From Streptomyces kanamyceticus (GTDB lineage Bacteria; Actinomycetota; Actinomycetes; Streptomycetales; Streptomycetaceae): DNA of 64,000 nt. Position 1 is the first letter of the stretch, and each line of letters starts with the position of its first letter. Location of the stretch: assembly GCF_008704495.1 (NCBI RefSeq), contig NZ_CP023699.1, forward strand, positions 8,184,001 through 8,248,000, written 5' to 3'. The notes under the pieces were generated by a model. It saw only the letters and a program-made list of their open reading frames with translations, had not been told where the DNA came from and made no database searches. This document shows positions 39,805 through 50,133 of the stretch, in pieces. The translations under genes were made by a program, and so were the position numbers.

Positions 39805-39929
39805 GCCTAATGATTATCCACTCAAACATTTCGCCTGTCTAACGACTTTGAGAGGTGGTGGGCGGATGGCAGGAAAGGTGGGGTGCTCGTCATTGCTGCC
39901 ATCGCGCGGTCGGGTCAAGAATTGGTCAA

Positions 39930-39980
39930 CCCCTCCGCCTGTCCCACCCCTCCGCCTGTCCCACCCCTCCGCCTGCCCCA
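39930..39980. repeat. Three tandem copies of a 17-bp repeat
   Basis: CCCCTCCGCCTGTCCCA occurs at 39930-39946 and 39947-39963, with a one-base variant at 39964-39980, just upstream of the DUF2269-like gene (start 40006). Pyrimidine-rich on the plus strand. Otherwise the 201-bp gap 39805-40005 holds no gene I can support. Confidence 0.85.
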
Positions 39981-40005
39981 CCCCTTGCGAGAAAGCGGCC
40001 CCTCC

Positions 40006-40470
40006 GTGACGAAGCTCCTCCTGACCCTCCACGTCCTGGCCGCGATCCTCGCCGTCGGCCCGGTCGCCGTCGCCGCCAGCATGTTCGGCCCCGCCGCCCG
40101 GCGGGCCGCGGAGAGTCCGGACGACGTGCGGGCCCGCTCCACGGTCGGGCTGCTGCACCGCATCTGCCGGGTGTACGCCGGTGTCGGCATCGCGGTACCG
40201 GTTCTCGGTCTCGCCACGGCCGGTGTCATGGGGGTGATGGGGGACGCCTGGGTGATCGCGTCGCTCGTGCTCACGATGCTGGCGGCGGCCGCGCTCATCG
40301 TGTTCGTCCTGCCCGGCCAGGAGCGGCTCGTCGAGGGCGGCGGTGGTGGTGGCGAGGGCGTCGCGGCCGCGACCGGGCGGCTCGCCATGACCACCGGGAT
40401 CTTCAACGTGCTGTGGGTCGCGGTCACCGTCCTCATGATCGTCCGCCCCGGCTCCACGACGGGGGCGTGA
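40006..40470 (+). CDS. DUF2269-like membrane protein
   Basis: A 154-residue protein with four hydrophobic helices: LLLTLHVLAAILAVGPVAVA, YAGVGIAVPVLGLATAGVMG, VIASLVLTMLAAAALIVFVL and IFNVLWVAVTVLMIV, separated by RRAAESPDDVRARSTVG and a Gly-rich loop (EGGGGGGEG). Early LHVLA and glycine pattern resemble the DUF2269/CopD-like integral membrane family. Function unknown. GTG 40006 follows three tandem 17-bp repeats and has no strong ribosome site (GAAAGCGG is 7 nt away). It ends ~18 bp before the argG promoter. Confidence 0.72.
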   Translation: MTKLLLTLHVLAAILAVGPVAVAASMFGPAARRAAESPDDVRARSTVGLLHRICRVYAGVGIAVPVLGLATAGVMGVMGDAWVIASLVLTMLAAAALIVFVLPGQERLVEGGGGGGEGVAAATGRLAMTTGIFNVLWVAVTVLMIVRPGSTTGA

Positions 40471-40487
40471 CCGTCCGGGCGGCTCGA

Positions 40488-40523
40488 TTGACGAAACATA
40501 CGGTGCAATGCATACTCATGCAT
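40488..40523 (+). promoter_or_regulatory. argG promoter and ARG box
   Basis: -35 TTGACG (40488-40493), 17-bp spacer, -10 CATACT (40511-40516). ATGCAT-ACTC-ATGCAT (40508-40523) is a perfect 6+6 inverted repeat covering the -10, matching the ARG-box style of Streptomyces. ArgR bound there would exclude RNA polymerase. Confidence 0.8.
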
Positions 40524-40552
40524 AACAGTGAACGCACCGTAAGGAGAGACCC

Positions 40553-43202
<2,650 letters not shown>

Positions 43203-43266
43203 CGCGGCGGGCAGCGCGGGTTACGTTGGTCGGGAGCCGCAAGCAACCGACCGAACGGAGCCCGCG

Positions 43267-44241
43267 ATGCCCTTCGCCCGGCTGGCCGCAGCCACCACCC
43301 CGACCGCGCACATAGGGCTCGGTCTCGCCGCCGTCGGCAGGCCCGGCTACATCACGCTCGACCGCGAGGCCGACCTGCCGCCGTCGCGCAGCGTCGAGGC
43401 GCTGCGCGAGCGCACCTTCGAACTCCTCGACGCCGCCTACGCCTCGGGGGTCCGCTACCTCGACGTGGCGCGTTCCTACGGCCGTTCCGAGGAGTTCCTC
43501 GCCGACTGGCTGCACGCCAGGCCCGACATTCGCGACGTGGTCGTCGGCAGCAAGTGGGGCTATACGTACACCGCGGCCTGGCGCACCGACGCCGAGGGCC
43601 CGCACGAGGTCAAGGACCACAGCGCGGCCGCGTACGACCGCCAGCGCGCCGAGACCGCCGAGCAGCTCGGCGACCGGCTCGACCTCTACCAGATCCACTC
43701 CGTGACGCCCGAGAGTCCGGCGCTCACGGACAAGGAACTCCACGCCAGGCTCGGCGAGTTGACTGCCGAAGGCGTGACGGTCGGTCTCTCCGTGAGCGGC
43801 CCCGAGCAGGCGGCCGCGATCCGTGCCGCGCTCGAAGTGACCGTCGACGGGGAGCCGCTCTTCCGCACGGTTCAGGCCACGTACAACCTCTTCGACACCT
43901 CGGCGGGCCCCGCGCTCGCCCAGGCGCACGACGCGGGCCTCACCGTGCTGGTCAAGGAGGGCATGGCCAACGGCAGGCTCGCCGCCGCGCACGCGCCCGC
44001 CGCGCTGCGCGAGGTCGCCGAGGAGACCGGGCTCGGCTGCGACGCGGTGGCGCTCGCCGCGGTGCTGCGACAGCCGTGGACGGGCGTCGTGCTGTCCGGC
44101 GCGGCCACCTCGGTCCAGCTCGTGTCGAACCTGCACGCCGCGGCGGTCGACCTGGACGACGAGCAGCTGGCACGCCTCGCGGGGCTCGTGGAGGAGCCCG
44201 TCGCGTACTGGGAGCGGCGCGGCCGACTGCCCTGGCACTGA
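43267..44241 (+). CDS. Aldo/keto reductase family protein
   Basis: A 324-residue AKR-fold protein in the L-fucose/D-threo-aldose dehydrogenase-like branch. HIGLGLAAVGRPGYI opens the barrel; VRYLDVARSYGRSEEFLADW keeps Asp and Tyr, VVGSKWGYTYTA keeps Lys, and DLYQIHSVTPES the His, so the tetrad looks complete. ATYNLFDTSAGPALAQAHDA and LSGAATSVQLVSNLHA complete the fold. Substrate unknown. GGAG lies 6 nt before the ATG. It follows argH by 64 bp and might be transcribed with it. Confidence 0.88.
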   Translation: MPFARLAAATTPTAHIGLGLAAVGRPGYITLDREADLPPSRSVEALRERTFELLDAAYASGVRYLDVARSYGRSEEFLADWLHARPDIRDVVVGSKWGYTYTAAWRTDAEGPHEVKDHSAAAYDRQRAETAEQLGDRLDLYQIHSVTPESPALTDKELHARLGELTAEGVTVGLSVSGPEQAAAIRAALEVTVDGEPLFRTVQATYNLFDTSAGPALAQAHDAGLTVLVKEGMANGRLAAAHAPAALREVAEETGLGCDAVALAAVLRQPWTGVVLSGAATSVQLVSNLHAAAVDLDDEQLARLAGLVEEPVAYWERRGRLPWH

Positions 44242-44249
44242 GGGGCGGC

Positions 44250-44313
44250 GCGTCGACCGGGCTGAGGCACAGGGCGTCGACCGGCGCTGAGGCACCGGAC
44301 GCGTCGACCGGCG
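44250..44313. repeat. Three imperfect tandem repeats before the TetR gene
   Basis: CGTCGACCGG recurs at 44251, 44275 and 44302, with GCTGAGGCAC between the copies, giving units of 24 and 27 bp. Non-coding, between the aldo/keto reductase stop and the TetR operator. Confidence 0.75.
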
Positions 44314-44322
44314 CATAATCTA

Positions 44323-44360
44323 TGAGACGCCCTTGTCTCAGGTGGCTTATGGTTGTCTCA
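44323..44360. promoter_or_regulatory. TetR operator and leaderless promoter
   Basis: TGAGAC-GCCCTT-GTCTCA (44323-44340) is a perfect 6+6 repeat; a third half-site GTCTCA at 44355-44360 runs into the start codon. TATGGT (44348-44353) could be the -10, placing transcription start at the ATG (44360). The arrangement suggests autorepression. Confidence 0.6.
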
Positions 44361-44911
44361 TGTCAGTCGATCGCGACCAGGTCCTGCGCAGCGCCGCGGC
44401 CCTGCTCACCCGAAAAGCCACCTCCACCATGGACGAGGTGGCGCGCGCCGCGGGCATCAGCAGGGCCACCCTGCACCGCCACTTCGCGGGCCGCGACGCA
44501 CTCGTCCTGGCCCTCGAAGAGCTCGGACTCCAGGAGTGCGAAGCCGCACTCGAACGGGCCAGGCTCGGCGAGGACAGCGCCCAGGACGCCCTGCGCCGCC
44601 TGGTGAAGGAGGTCGAGCCCGCCGCGGGCCTGCTCGCCTTCCTCGTCACCGAGAACCAGCTGTTCGAGGGCGACGTCCAGAACGAGGGCTGGGCCCGCCT
44701 GGACTCCCACATCAGCGCGCTCTTCCGGCGCGGCCAGGAGAACGGCGAGTTCCGCATCGACCTGACCCCCGTCTGGCTCACCGAGGCGCTCTACGGGCTC
44801 ATCGGCTCGGGCGCCTGGGCCGTCCTCGACGGCCGCGTGGCGGCCAAGGACTTCTCGTACATGATCGCCGAGCTGCTGATCGGCGGCGCACAGCGGAGAG
44901 TGGAAGCATGA
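44360..44911 (+). CDS. TetR-family repressor of the downstream MFS pump
   Basis: A 183-residue TetR regulator: the HTH is TMDEVARAAGISRATLHRHF after VLRSAAALLTRKATS; the C-terminal domain contains LLAFLVTENQLFEGD and LTEALYGLIGSGAWAVLDGR. No ribosome site is evident and a -10 hexamer sits 6 nt upstream, so the mRNA is probably leaderless. It overlaps the MFS gene by 4 bp (ATGA) and is preceded by its probable operator, so it likely represses both. Confidence 0.9.
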   Translation: MSVDRDQVLRSAAALLTRKATSTMDEVARAAGISRATLHRHFAGRDALVLALEELGLQECEAALERARLGEDSAQDALRRLVKEVEPAAGLLAFLVTENQLFEGDVQNEGWARLDSHISALFRRGQENGEFRIDLTPVWLTEALYGLIGSGAWAVLDGRVAAKDFSYMIAELLIGGAQRRVEA

Positions 44912-46449
44912 CCAGCACCCAACAGCGGACCGCAGAGGCGGATGTCGAGCGCGGTCCCGGGCGCTGGCTCGCCCTCGCCGTACTCGTCCTCGCCGTGCTC
45001 CTGGTCGCCGTGGACGCGACCGTACTCGGCCTCGCGACGCCCTTCCTCAGCGAGGACCTCAAGCCGTCCGGCACCCAGCTGCTCTGGATCGGTGACGTCT
45101 ACTCCTTCGTCATCGCGGGCCTCCTGGTGTCGATGGGCAGCCTCGGCGACCGCATCGGCCGCAAGAAGCTGCTGCTCACCGGAGCCGTCGCGTTCGGCGC
45201 CGTCTCCGTCCTGAACGCGTACGCCACCAGCCCGGAGATGATGATCCTGGCGCGGGCGCTGCTCGGCGTCGCGGGCGCGACGCTGATGCCGTCCACGCTC
45301 GCCCTGATCCGGAACATCTTCCACGACCCCAAGGAGCGCAGCGTCGCCGTCGGCATCTGGGGCGCCGCGGCCTCCGCGGGCGCGGCGGTCGGCCCGGTGG
45401 TCGGCGGCTTCCTGCTCGAACACTTCTGGTGGGGCTCGGTCTTCCTGATCAACCTGCCCGTGATGGCGGTGCTCGTCCTCGTCGGCATCAAGCTGCTGCC
45501 CGAGTCGCGCGACCCGAACCCGGGCCCCTGGGACCTGATCAGCGTCGGCCTCTCGCTCGTCGGCATGGTCGCGGTCGTCTACGCCGTGAAGGAAGCGGCG
45601 GTGCACGGCTTCCGCTGGGACATCGCGGCGGCGGGCGCCCTCGGCATCGGGGCCCTGTTCTGGTTCGTACGACGCCAGTTGACCCTGAAGTCGCCGCTCC
45701 TGGACATGCGGCTCTTCCACCACAAGGGCTTCTCCGGAGCCGTACTCGCCGATCTGCTGACCATCCTCGGCCTGTCCGGACTCGTCTTCTTCCTCTCCCA
45801 GTTCCTGCAACTGGTCCAGGTGCGTTCACCGTTGGAGGCAGGTCTGATCGAACTGCCCGCCGCCGTCGGCGCGGTGGGCGCGGGCCTCACGGCCGGGATC
45901 GTGGCCCGCAAGGCATCCGTGCGCAGCGCGGTCTCCGGCGGCCTCGCCGCGGTCGGCCTCGCGCTCGCCGCGTGCATGGCGATCGGCGCGGACACCGGGG
46001 TGGTGGCCCTGGGCTGCGCGCTGTTCCTTGGCGGCCTCGGCGCGGGCCTCGCCTTCACCGTCACCGCCGACGTGATCCTCTCCAGCGTCCCCAAGGAGCA
46101 GGCGGGCGCGGCGTCCGCGGTCTCGGAGACGGCGTACGAACTGGGCGCGGCCCTCGGCATCGCCCTGCTCGGCACGGTGGTCACCGGCATCTACCGGGAC
46201 TTCACCACCCCGGAGGGCGTCCCCGCCGACGTGGCCGCCGCGGCGCACGATTCGCTCGGCGGCGCGGTGGAGGCGGCGGGGACGTTGCCTCCCGGACAGG
46301 CGGACGCGATGCTTGCCGCTGCGCGCGGGGCGTTCACGGATGGGTTCCAGGTTGCTGCGGGGGTCGGCTCGGCGGTCTTGTTCGCTACGGCCGTCGCGGC
46401 GTGGTTCCTCTTGAAGGGCCAGAAGCTGGAGGACGGCGTCCAGCACTAG
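44908..46449 (+). CDS. MFS multidrug exporter (14-TM, DHA2)
   Basis: A 513-residue efflux pump: first helix LVLAVLLVAVDATVLGLATP, motif A MGSLGDRIGRKKLLLTG, motif C AAASAGAAVGPVVGGFLLEH, and 14 hydrophobic helices with long loops of the LfrA/SmvA/QacA type (antiseptics, quaternary amines, dyes). DMRLFHHKGFSGAVLADLL in the middle is typical. Coupled to the upstream TetR gene. The end is followed by a dispersed 51-nt Streptomyces extragenic element. Confidence 0.93.
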   Translation: MTSTQQRTAEADVERGPGRWLALAVLVLAVLLVAVDATVLGLATPFLSEDLKPSGTQLLWIGDVYSFVIAGLLVSMGSLGDRIGRKKLLLTGAVAFGAVSVLNAYATSPEMMILARALLGVAGATLMPSTLALIRNIFHDPKERSVAVGIWGAAASAGAAVGPVVGGFLLEHFWWGSVFLINLPVMAVLVLVGIKLLPESRDPNPGPWDLISVGLSLVGMVAVVYAVKEAAVHGFRWDIAAAGALGIGALFWFVRRQLTLKSPLLDMRLFHHKGFSGAVLADLLTILGLSGLVFFLSQFLQLVQVRSPLEAGLIELPAAVGAVGAGLTAGIVARKASVRSAVSGGLAAVGLALAACMAIGADTGVVALGCALFLGGLGAGLAFTVTADVILSSVPKEQAGAASAVSETAYELGAALGIALLGTVVTGIYRDFTTPEGVPADVAAAAHDSLGGAVEAAGTLPPGQADAMLAAARGAFTDGFQVAAGVGSAVLFATAVAAWFLLKGQKLEDGVQH

Positions 46450-46476
46450 CCCTCCGGGGTGCAGGTTGCTTCGTCT

Positions 46477-46527
46477 GCGGGCCGCAGGGGGCTGAGCGCG
46501 CAGTTCCCCGCGCCCCTTACGGGGCCC
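46477..46527. repeat. Dispersed extragenic element, copy 1
   Basis: A 51-nt non-coding element after the MFS gene. The 31 nt at 46497-46527 are identical, in inverted orientation, to 50073-50103; the remaining ~20 nt match with a few differences. Contains the palindromic core CCCCTTACGGGG. I recognise it as a sequence recurrent at gene ends in Streptomyces. Confidence 0.8.
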
Positions 46528-46612
46528 GTCCCGCTGCCCCGCTGTGGGCAGGCGTTCCGCACGGCGGAACGGGTGGGCACAGCCCACGGTGCCGAGCAAG
46601 CGAAACGAAGAA

Positions 46613-46660
46613 CGCCCGCCCCGGTGCCGGGGGGTGTCCCCACCAGCACCGGCGCGGGCG
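46613..46660 (-). terminator. Terminator of plsC
   Basis: Arms CGCCCGC and CCGGTGC (46613-46619, 46621-46627) pair with GCACCGG and GCGGGCG (46646-46652, 46654-46660), one-base bulges in between. It lies 16 bp past the minus-strand stop at 46676. Confidence 0.75.
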
Positions 46661-46675
46661 CACCAGAACCGAGGC

Positions 46676-47347
46676 TTAGGCCGCCTTCGCCTTAGTCGCA
46701 TACATGTCCACGTACTCCTGGCCGGACAGCCGCATGACCTCCGTCATCACGGAGTCCGTCACGGCCCGCAGCACGTACCGGTCGCGGTCCATCCCGTCGT
46801 ACCGGGAGAACTCCATCGCCTCGCCGAACCGCACCGTCACCTTGCCGGGACGCGGCAGCCCCTTGCCGCCGGGCTGGAGCTTGTCCGTGCCGATCATCGC
46901 GAAGGGGACGACGGGCGCGTTCGTCATCAGGGTCAGCCGCGCGATGCCCGTACGGCCGCGGTACAGACGCCCGTCGGGGGAGCGGGTGCCCTCCGGGTAG
47001 ATGCCGAAGACCTTGCCGTCGTCGAGAATGCGCCGACCTGTCATCAGCGCGGCGACACCGCCGCGCCCGCCGTCCCGGTCCACCGGGATCATGCCGACGC
47101 CGGTGAAGAACCACGCCATGAGGCGGCCCTTGAGCCCCTTGCCCGTGACGTACTCGTCCTTGCCGATGAAGAACACCGGTCGGTTGGCCACCAGCGGCAT
47201 GATCATCGAGTCGATGAACGTCAGGTGGTTTCCGGCCAGGATCACCGGGCCTGTCCCCGGAATGTTCTCGGCGCCTTCTACCCGTGGGCGGAACATCAGG
47301 CGCAAGATCGGTCCGAGCACTGCCTTGATGAGCGCTAGACGGGACAA
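46676..47347 (-). CDS. plsC: 1-acyl-sn-glycerol-3-phosphate acyltransferase
   Basis: Phospholipid-synthesis acyltransferase at the membrane, making phosphatidate from lysophosphatidate. 223 residues with motif I NHLTFIDSM (HX4D), motif II GMIPVDRDGG, motif III FGIYPEGTRSPDG and motif IV APVVPFAMIGT. TTG 47347 (SRLALIKAVLGPILRLMF) is preferred: GGAGGG is 5 nt upstream and the family N-terminus begins there. The frame stays open to 47620 with no recognisable sequence. Monocistronic, divergent from the GDPD gene. Confidence 0.88.
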   Translation of the reverse strand: MSRLALIKAVLGPILRLMFRPRVEGAENIPGTGPVILAGNHLTFIDSMIMPLVANRPVFFIGKDEYVTGKGLKGRLMAWFFTGVGMIPVDRDGGRGGVAALMTGRRILDDGKVFGIYPEGTRSPDGRLYRGRTGIARLTLMTNAPVVPFAMIGTDKLQPGGKGLPRPGKVTVRFGEAMEFSRYDGMDRDRYVLRAVTDSVMTEVMRLSGQEYVDMYATKAKAA

Positions 47348-47730
47348 CGGGCCCTCCGGTGTCAACGGGTCGACGACGAGTAAATGCAGGTGAGGACGAT
47401 ACTCGCGGGCCCCCGTTGATTGCACATCGGGTTCATGCACTCGATACGCAGTGTTGACCTGAGTTTGCACGGTATTGCCCTGGGGCGTCGCCTCTGTGAC
47501 GACGGTATCCCCGGGGGACGGGTGTGGCCCGAAGTAGTGGTCCTTGTCACGCGCGCACTTCTCTGTGCGTAGCGGCCGTACGGCACGGGCCGCCAACTCC
47601 ATGGTGCGCCCACTCGCCATGTGCCGTCATCCCGTCGTTTCGTCCAGGGACTCCCACACGTCACTCGCGGCCACCTACGATCGTCCCGCTTTGTCAGGTG
47701 CAAGGCGGCAGTACATCGGGAGGAGCGCCA
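47348..47730. other. 383-bp divergent gap between plsC and the GDPD gene
   Basis: No gene with family support. The upstream continuation of the plsC frame (47348-47620) encodes MASGRTMELAARAVRPLR and onward, with no similarity I recognise and no ribosome site. A TTGTCA (47691-47696) could belong to a GDPD promoter but lacks a good -10. Confidence 0.4.
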
Positions 47731-48912
47731 ATGGCGACGCAGGAGTCGGGTCAGCAGCAGCCGGGGACGAGCCGGGGGCGGCGAGCGGTACTGGGGGCGG
47801 CGATCCTCGGCGCGGGCACGGCCGTGGTCGGGCTGCCCGGCGTGGCGAGAGCCGATGAGCGGCACGGCGGCGGACACGGCGGGCACGGCGGCTACAAGGA
47901 CCTGCCGGTGCCCACGATCGTCGCGCACCGGGGGACCAGCGGCTACCGGCCCGAGCACACGCTCGGCTCGTACCAGCTCGCCCTCGACATGGGCGCGCAC
48001 GTCATCGAGCAGGACGTCGTACCCACCAAGGACGGCCATCTCGTATGCCGTCACGAGAACGACATCACCGCGACGACGGACGTCTCGGCGCACCCCGAGT
48101 TCGCGTCCCGCAAGACCACCAAGTCGGTGGACGGCGCCTCGCTCACCGGCTGGTTCACCGAGGACTTCACGCTCGCCGAGCTGAAGACGCTGCGTGCCAA
48201 GGAGCGCATCCCTGGCACCCGCCAGCACAACACCCTCTACGACGGCCGCTGGGACGTGCCCACCCTCGAAGAGGTCCTCAAGTGGGCCGACAAGCAGGGC
48301 CGCAAGCGCGGCAGGCCCATCTGGCTGCACATCGAGACCAAGCACCCCACGTACTTCCGCAAGCTGGGCCTCGGCCTGGAGGAGCCGCTCGCCAAGCTCC
48401 TTCGCCGCTACGGACGGCACAAGAAGAACTCGGCGAACTTCCTGCAGTCCTTCGAGCCCAGCAGCATCCAGCGCCTGGCCAAGCTGGTCTCCGCGCCGCG
48501 CGTGGTGCTCCTGTCCACCGCGAACTCCCGGCCCTGGGACTTCGTCGAGGCGGGCGACCCGCGCACCGTCGCCGACCTCATCAAGCCCGAAGGGCTGAAG
48601 TGGATGGCCGGTTTCGCGCAGGGCATCGGCCCCACCCTCGACCTGGTCATCCCCAAGAAGCCGGACGGCAGCCTCGGCACCCCGTCCACCCTGGTCAAGG
48701 ACGCGCACGCGGCGGGCCTGATCCTGCACCCGTACACGATGCGCAACGAGAACACCTTCCTGCCGACCAACTTCAGGAAGGGCACCGACCCGAACGCCTA
48801 CGGCGACGCCTTCGGCGCCTTCAAGGCCTACTTCGAGACGGGCATCGACGGGCTGTTCTCGGACAACTGCGACACCGCGCTCCTCGCCCGCGAGGACTTC
48901 GTCAACGGCTGA
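47731..48912 (+). CDS. Exported glycerophosphodiester phosphodiesterase
   Basis: A 393-residue secreted GDPD that hydrolyses glycerophosphodiesters to glycerol 3-phosphate and an alcohol, supplying phosphate and carbon. Tat signal: TSRGRRAVLGAAILGAGT, then a His/Gly-rich stretch (ERHGGGHGGHGGY) that may bind metal. The domain has VAHRGTSGYRPEHT, EQDVVPTKDGHLVCRHE, WLHIETKHPTYFR and the C-terminal GIDGLFSDNCDTAL. ATG 47731 has GGGAGGAG 6 nt upstream. Ends in a 12-bp hairpin terminator. Confidence 0.93.
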   Translation: MATQESGQQQPGTSRGRRAVLGAAILGAGTAVVGLPGVARADERHGGGHGGHGGYKDLPVPTIVAHRGTSGYRPEHTLGSYQLALDMGAHVIEQDVVPTKDGHLVCRHENDITATTDVSAHPEFASRKTTKSVDGASLTGWFTEDFTLAELKTLRAKERIPGTRQHNTLYDGRWDVPTLEEVLKWADKQGRKRGRPIWLHIETKHPTYFRKLGLGLEEPLAKLLRRYGRHKKNSANFLQSFEPSSIQRLAKLVSAPRVVLLSTANSRPWDFVEAGDPRTVADLIKPEGLKWMAGFAQGIGPTLDLVIPKKPDGSLGTPSTLVKDAHAAGLILHPYTMRNENTFLPTNFRKGTDPNAYGDAFGAFKAYFETGIDGLFSDNCDTALLAREDFVNG

Positions 48913-48939
48913 TCGCCGAAGCCCGGTTGGGGTGAGAGA

Positions 48940-48973
48940 CGGCCGCTCCGGAAACCTCTTCCCGGAGCGGCCG
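48940..48973 (+). terminator. Hairpin terminator after the GDPD gene
   Basis: Perfect 12-bp arms CGGCCGCTCCGG (48940-48951) and CCGGAGCGGCCG (48962-48973) with a 10-nt loop. It ends only 13 nt before the GTG of the next gene. Confidence 0.8.
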
Positions 48974-48986
48974 CGTCCCGCCCTGC

Positions 48987-49532
48987 GTGACCTACGACCT
49001 CGCCCCCACGCTCATCCCCGCCCTGCGCCCGCTGCTCGCCGCCGAGGCGTCCGCGGAGGCGCTCGGCTCGGGCACCGACCCCGGTGACCTCGAACAGGAC
49101 GTCTGGCTGCTGCTGTTGGAGCGCCTGGAGTCCGAGGGCCCGCCCGCCGACCCCGCGCTGTGGGTGCGCGGCGCGGTCCAGGCCGAGGCCCGCCGCAACC
49201 GGCGTACGACACAGCGCGAAGTGGCGTACGAGGCCGGGCCCGCCGAGCCCGTCGACCCCGCCGACGACGGCGAGCGCGGCCCCGAGCAGCGCGCCCTGAC
49301 CGCGGACCGGCACCGCACCCTGCACGCCGCGGTGCGCAGACTGCCGGGCCGCTGCCCCCGCATCATGGCCGCGCTGCTGTCCCCCGAGGACCTCACCTAC
49401 CGGGAGATCGCGGGGGAGTTGGGAATGTCACAGGGCAGCCTGGGGCCGGAACGTTCCCGATGTCTGGGATGCCTGCGCAGAATGCTCGCGGCGGAGGTTG
49501 CGGCTCCTGAACCCTGGGGAAAGGAGCGATAG
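48987..49532 (+). CDS. Sigma-70-like / region-4 HTH protein
   Basis: A 181-residue protein resembling small sigma factors: ALGSGTDPGDLEQDVWLLLL suggests a region-2-like helix bundle, and LTYREIAGELGMSQGSLGPE a region-4 HTH, with ERSRCLGCLRRML completing it. Region 2 is short and weak, so it may be a diverged ECF sigma factor or an anti-sigma-like adaptor. GTG 48987 lacks a ribosome site and begins just after the upstream terminator; a leaderless mRNA is possible, or the true start is later. Confidence 0.65.
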   Translation: MTYDLAPTLIPALRPLLAAEASAEALGSGTDPGDLEQDVWLLLLERLESEGPPADPALWVRGAVQAEARRNRRTTQREVAYEAGPAEPVDPADDGERGPEQRALTADRHRTLHAAVRRLPGRCPRIMAALLSPEDLTYREIAGELGMSQGSLGPERSRCLGCLRRMLAAEVAAPEPWGKER

Positions 49533-49569
49533 ACAACCGGTGGAGCAGGTGAGCGGGAGGCATGCACAC

Positions 49570-50073
49570 ATGGGCATGAGCGTGACCATCTCGGCGGCGA
49601 CCGAAGCGGACGCCGAGCAGATCCTCAAACTGCAGTACCTCTGCTACCAGAGCGAGGCCGAGCTCTACGGCGACTACTCGATCGAGCCGCTGACCCAGGG
49701 CCTCGACTCCATCAAGGCCGAACTGACCACGGGCACGGTCCTGGTGGCCAGGCTCGGCGACGAGGTGGTGGCCTCCGTGCGCGGCACGGTCGACGCCGAC
49801 GGCACGGCGCGGATCGGCAAGCTCATCGTCCACCCCAGGATGCAGCGGCACGGCCTGGGCGGGCGGCTCCTGGAGGCGGTGGAGGAGCGGCTCGGCGCGG
49901 GCGGCACGGCGAAGTGCTTCCAGCTCTTCACCGGTCACCGCAGCGAGCAGAATCTCCAGCTGTACCGCAAGCACGGGTACGCCCCTGTGGGCAGCCAGCG
50001 CGTGAACGAGCGGCTCACGCAGGTCACCTTGTCCAAGGACGTGCCGGCAAGCGCATACGTCACGAGTGCGTAG
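49570..50073 (+). CDS. GNAT family N-acetyltransferase
   Basis: A 167-residue acetyltransferase: VTISAATEADAEQILKLQYL, the strand and CoA loop ARIGKLIVHPRMQRHGLGGR (R/Q-x-x-G-x-G), and FQLFTGHRSEQNLQLYRKHG. Substrate unknown. ATG 49570 has GGGAGG 9 nt upstream; ATG 49576 (MSVTI) is an alternative. It lies 38 bp after the sigma-like gene and may be co-transcribed. The dispersed element copy 2 begins at its stop codon. Confidence 0.88.
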   Translation: MGMSVTISAATEADAEQILKLQYLCYQSEAELYGDYSIEPLTQGLDSIKAELTTGTVLVARLGDEVVASVRGTVDADGTARIGKLIVHPRMQRHGLGGRLLEAVEERLGAGGTAKCFQLFTGHRSEQNLQLYRKHGYAPVGSQRVNERLTQVTLSKDVPASAYVTSA

Positions 50074-50123
50074 GGCCCCGTAAGGGGCGCGGGGAACTGC
50101 GCGACCAGCCACATGCGGCCCGC
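50073..50123. repeat. Dispersed extragenic element, copy 2 (inverted relative to copy 1)
   Basis: The first 31 nt are the exact reverse complement of 46497-46527; the next ~20 nt also match copy 1 with a few differences. It lies between the GNAT stop and the convergent membrane gene, where the GGCCCCGTAAGGGGC core could fold as a hairpin. Confidence 0.8.
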
Positions 50124-50133
50124 GGCGAACTGC

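Noticed and set aside
44942..45214. Second ORF in another frame within the MFS gene
   Set aside because: Overlaps transmembrane codons of the MFS pump; Ser/Arg-rich translation typical of a shifted frame.
46561..46612. Possible small gene in the gap after the MFS pump
   Set aside because: Frames are open only by composition; the sequence belongs to the extragenic element and the plsC terminator.
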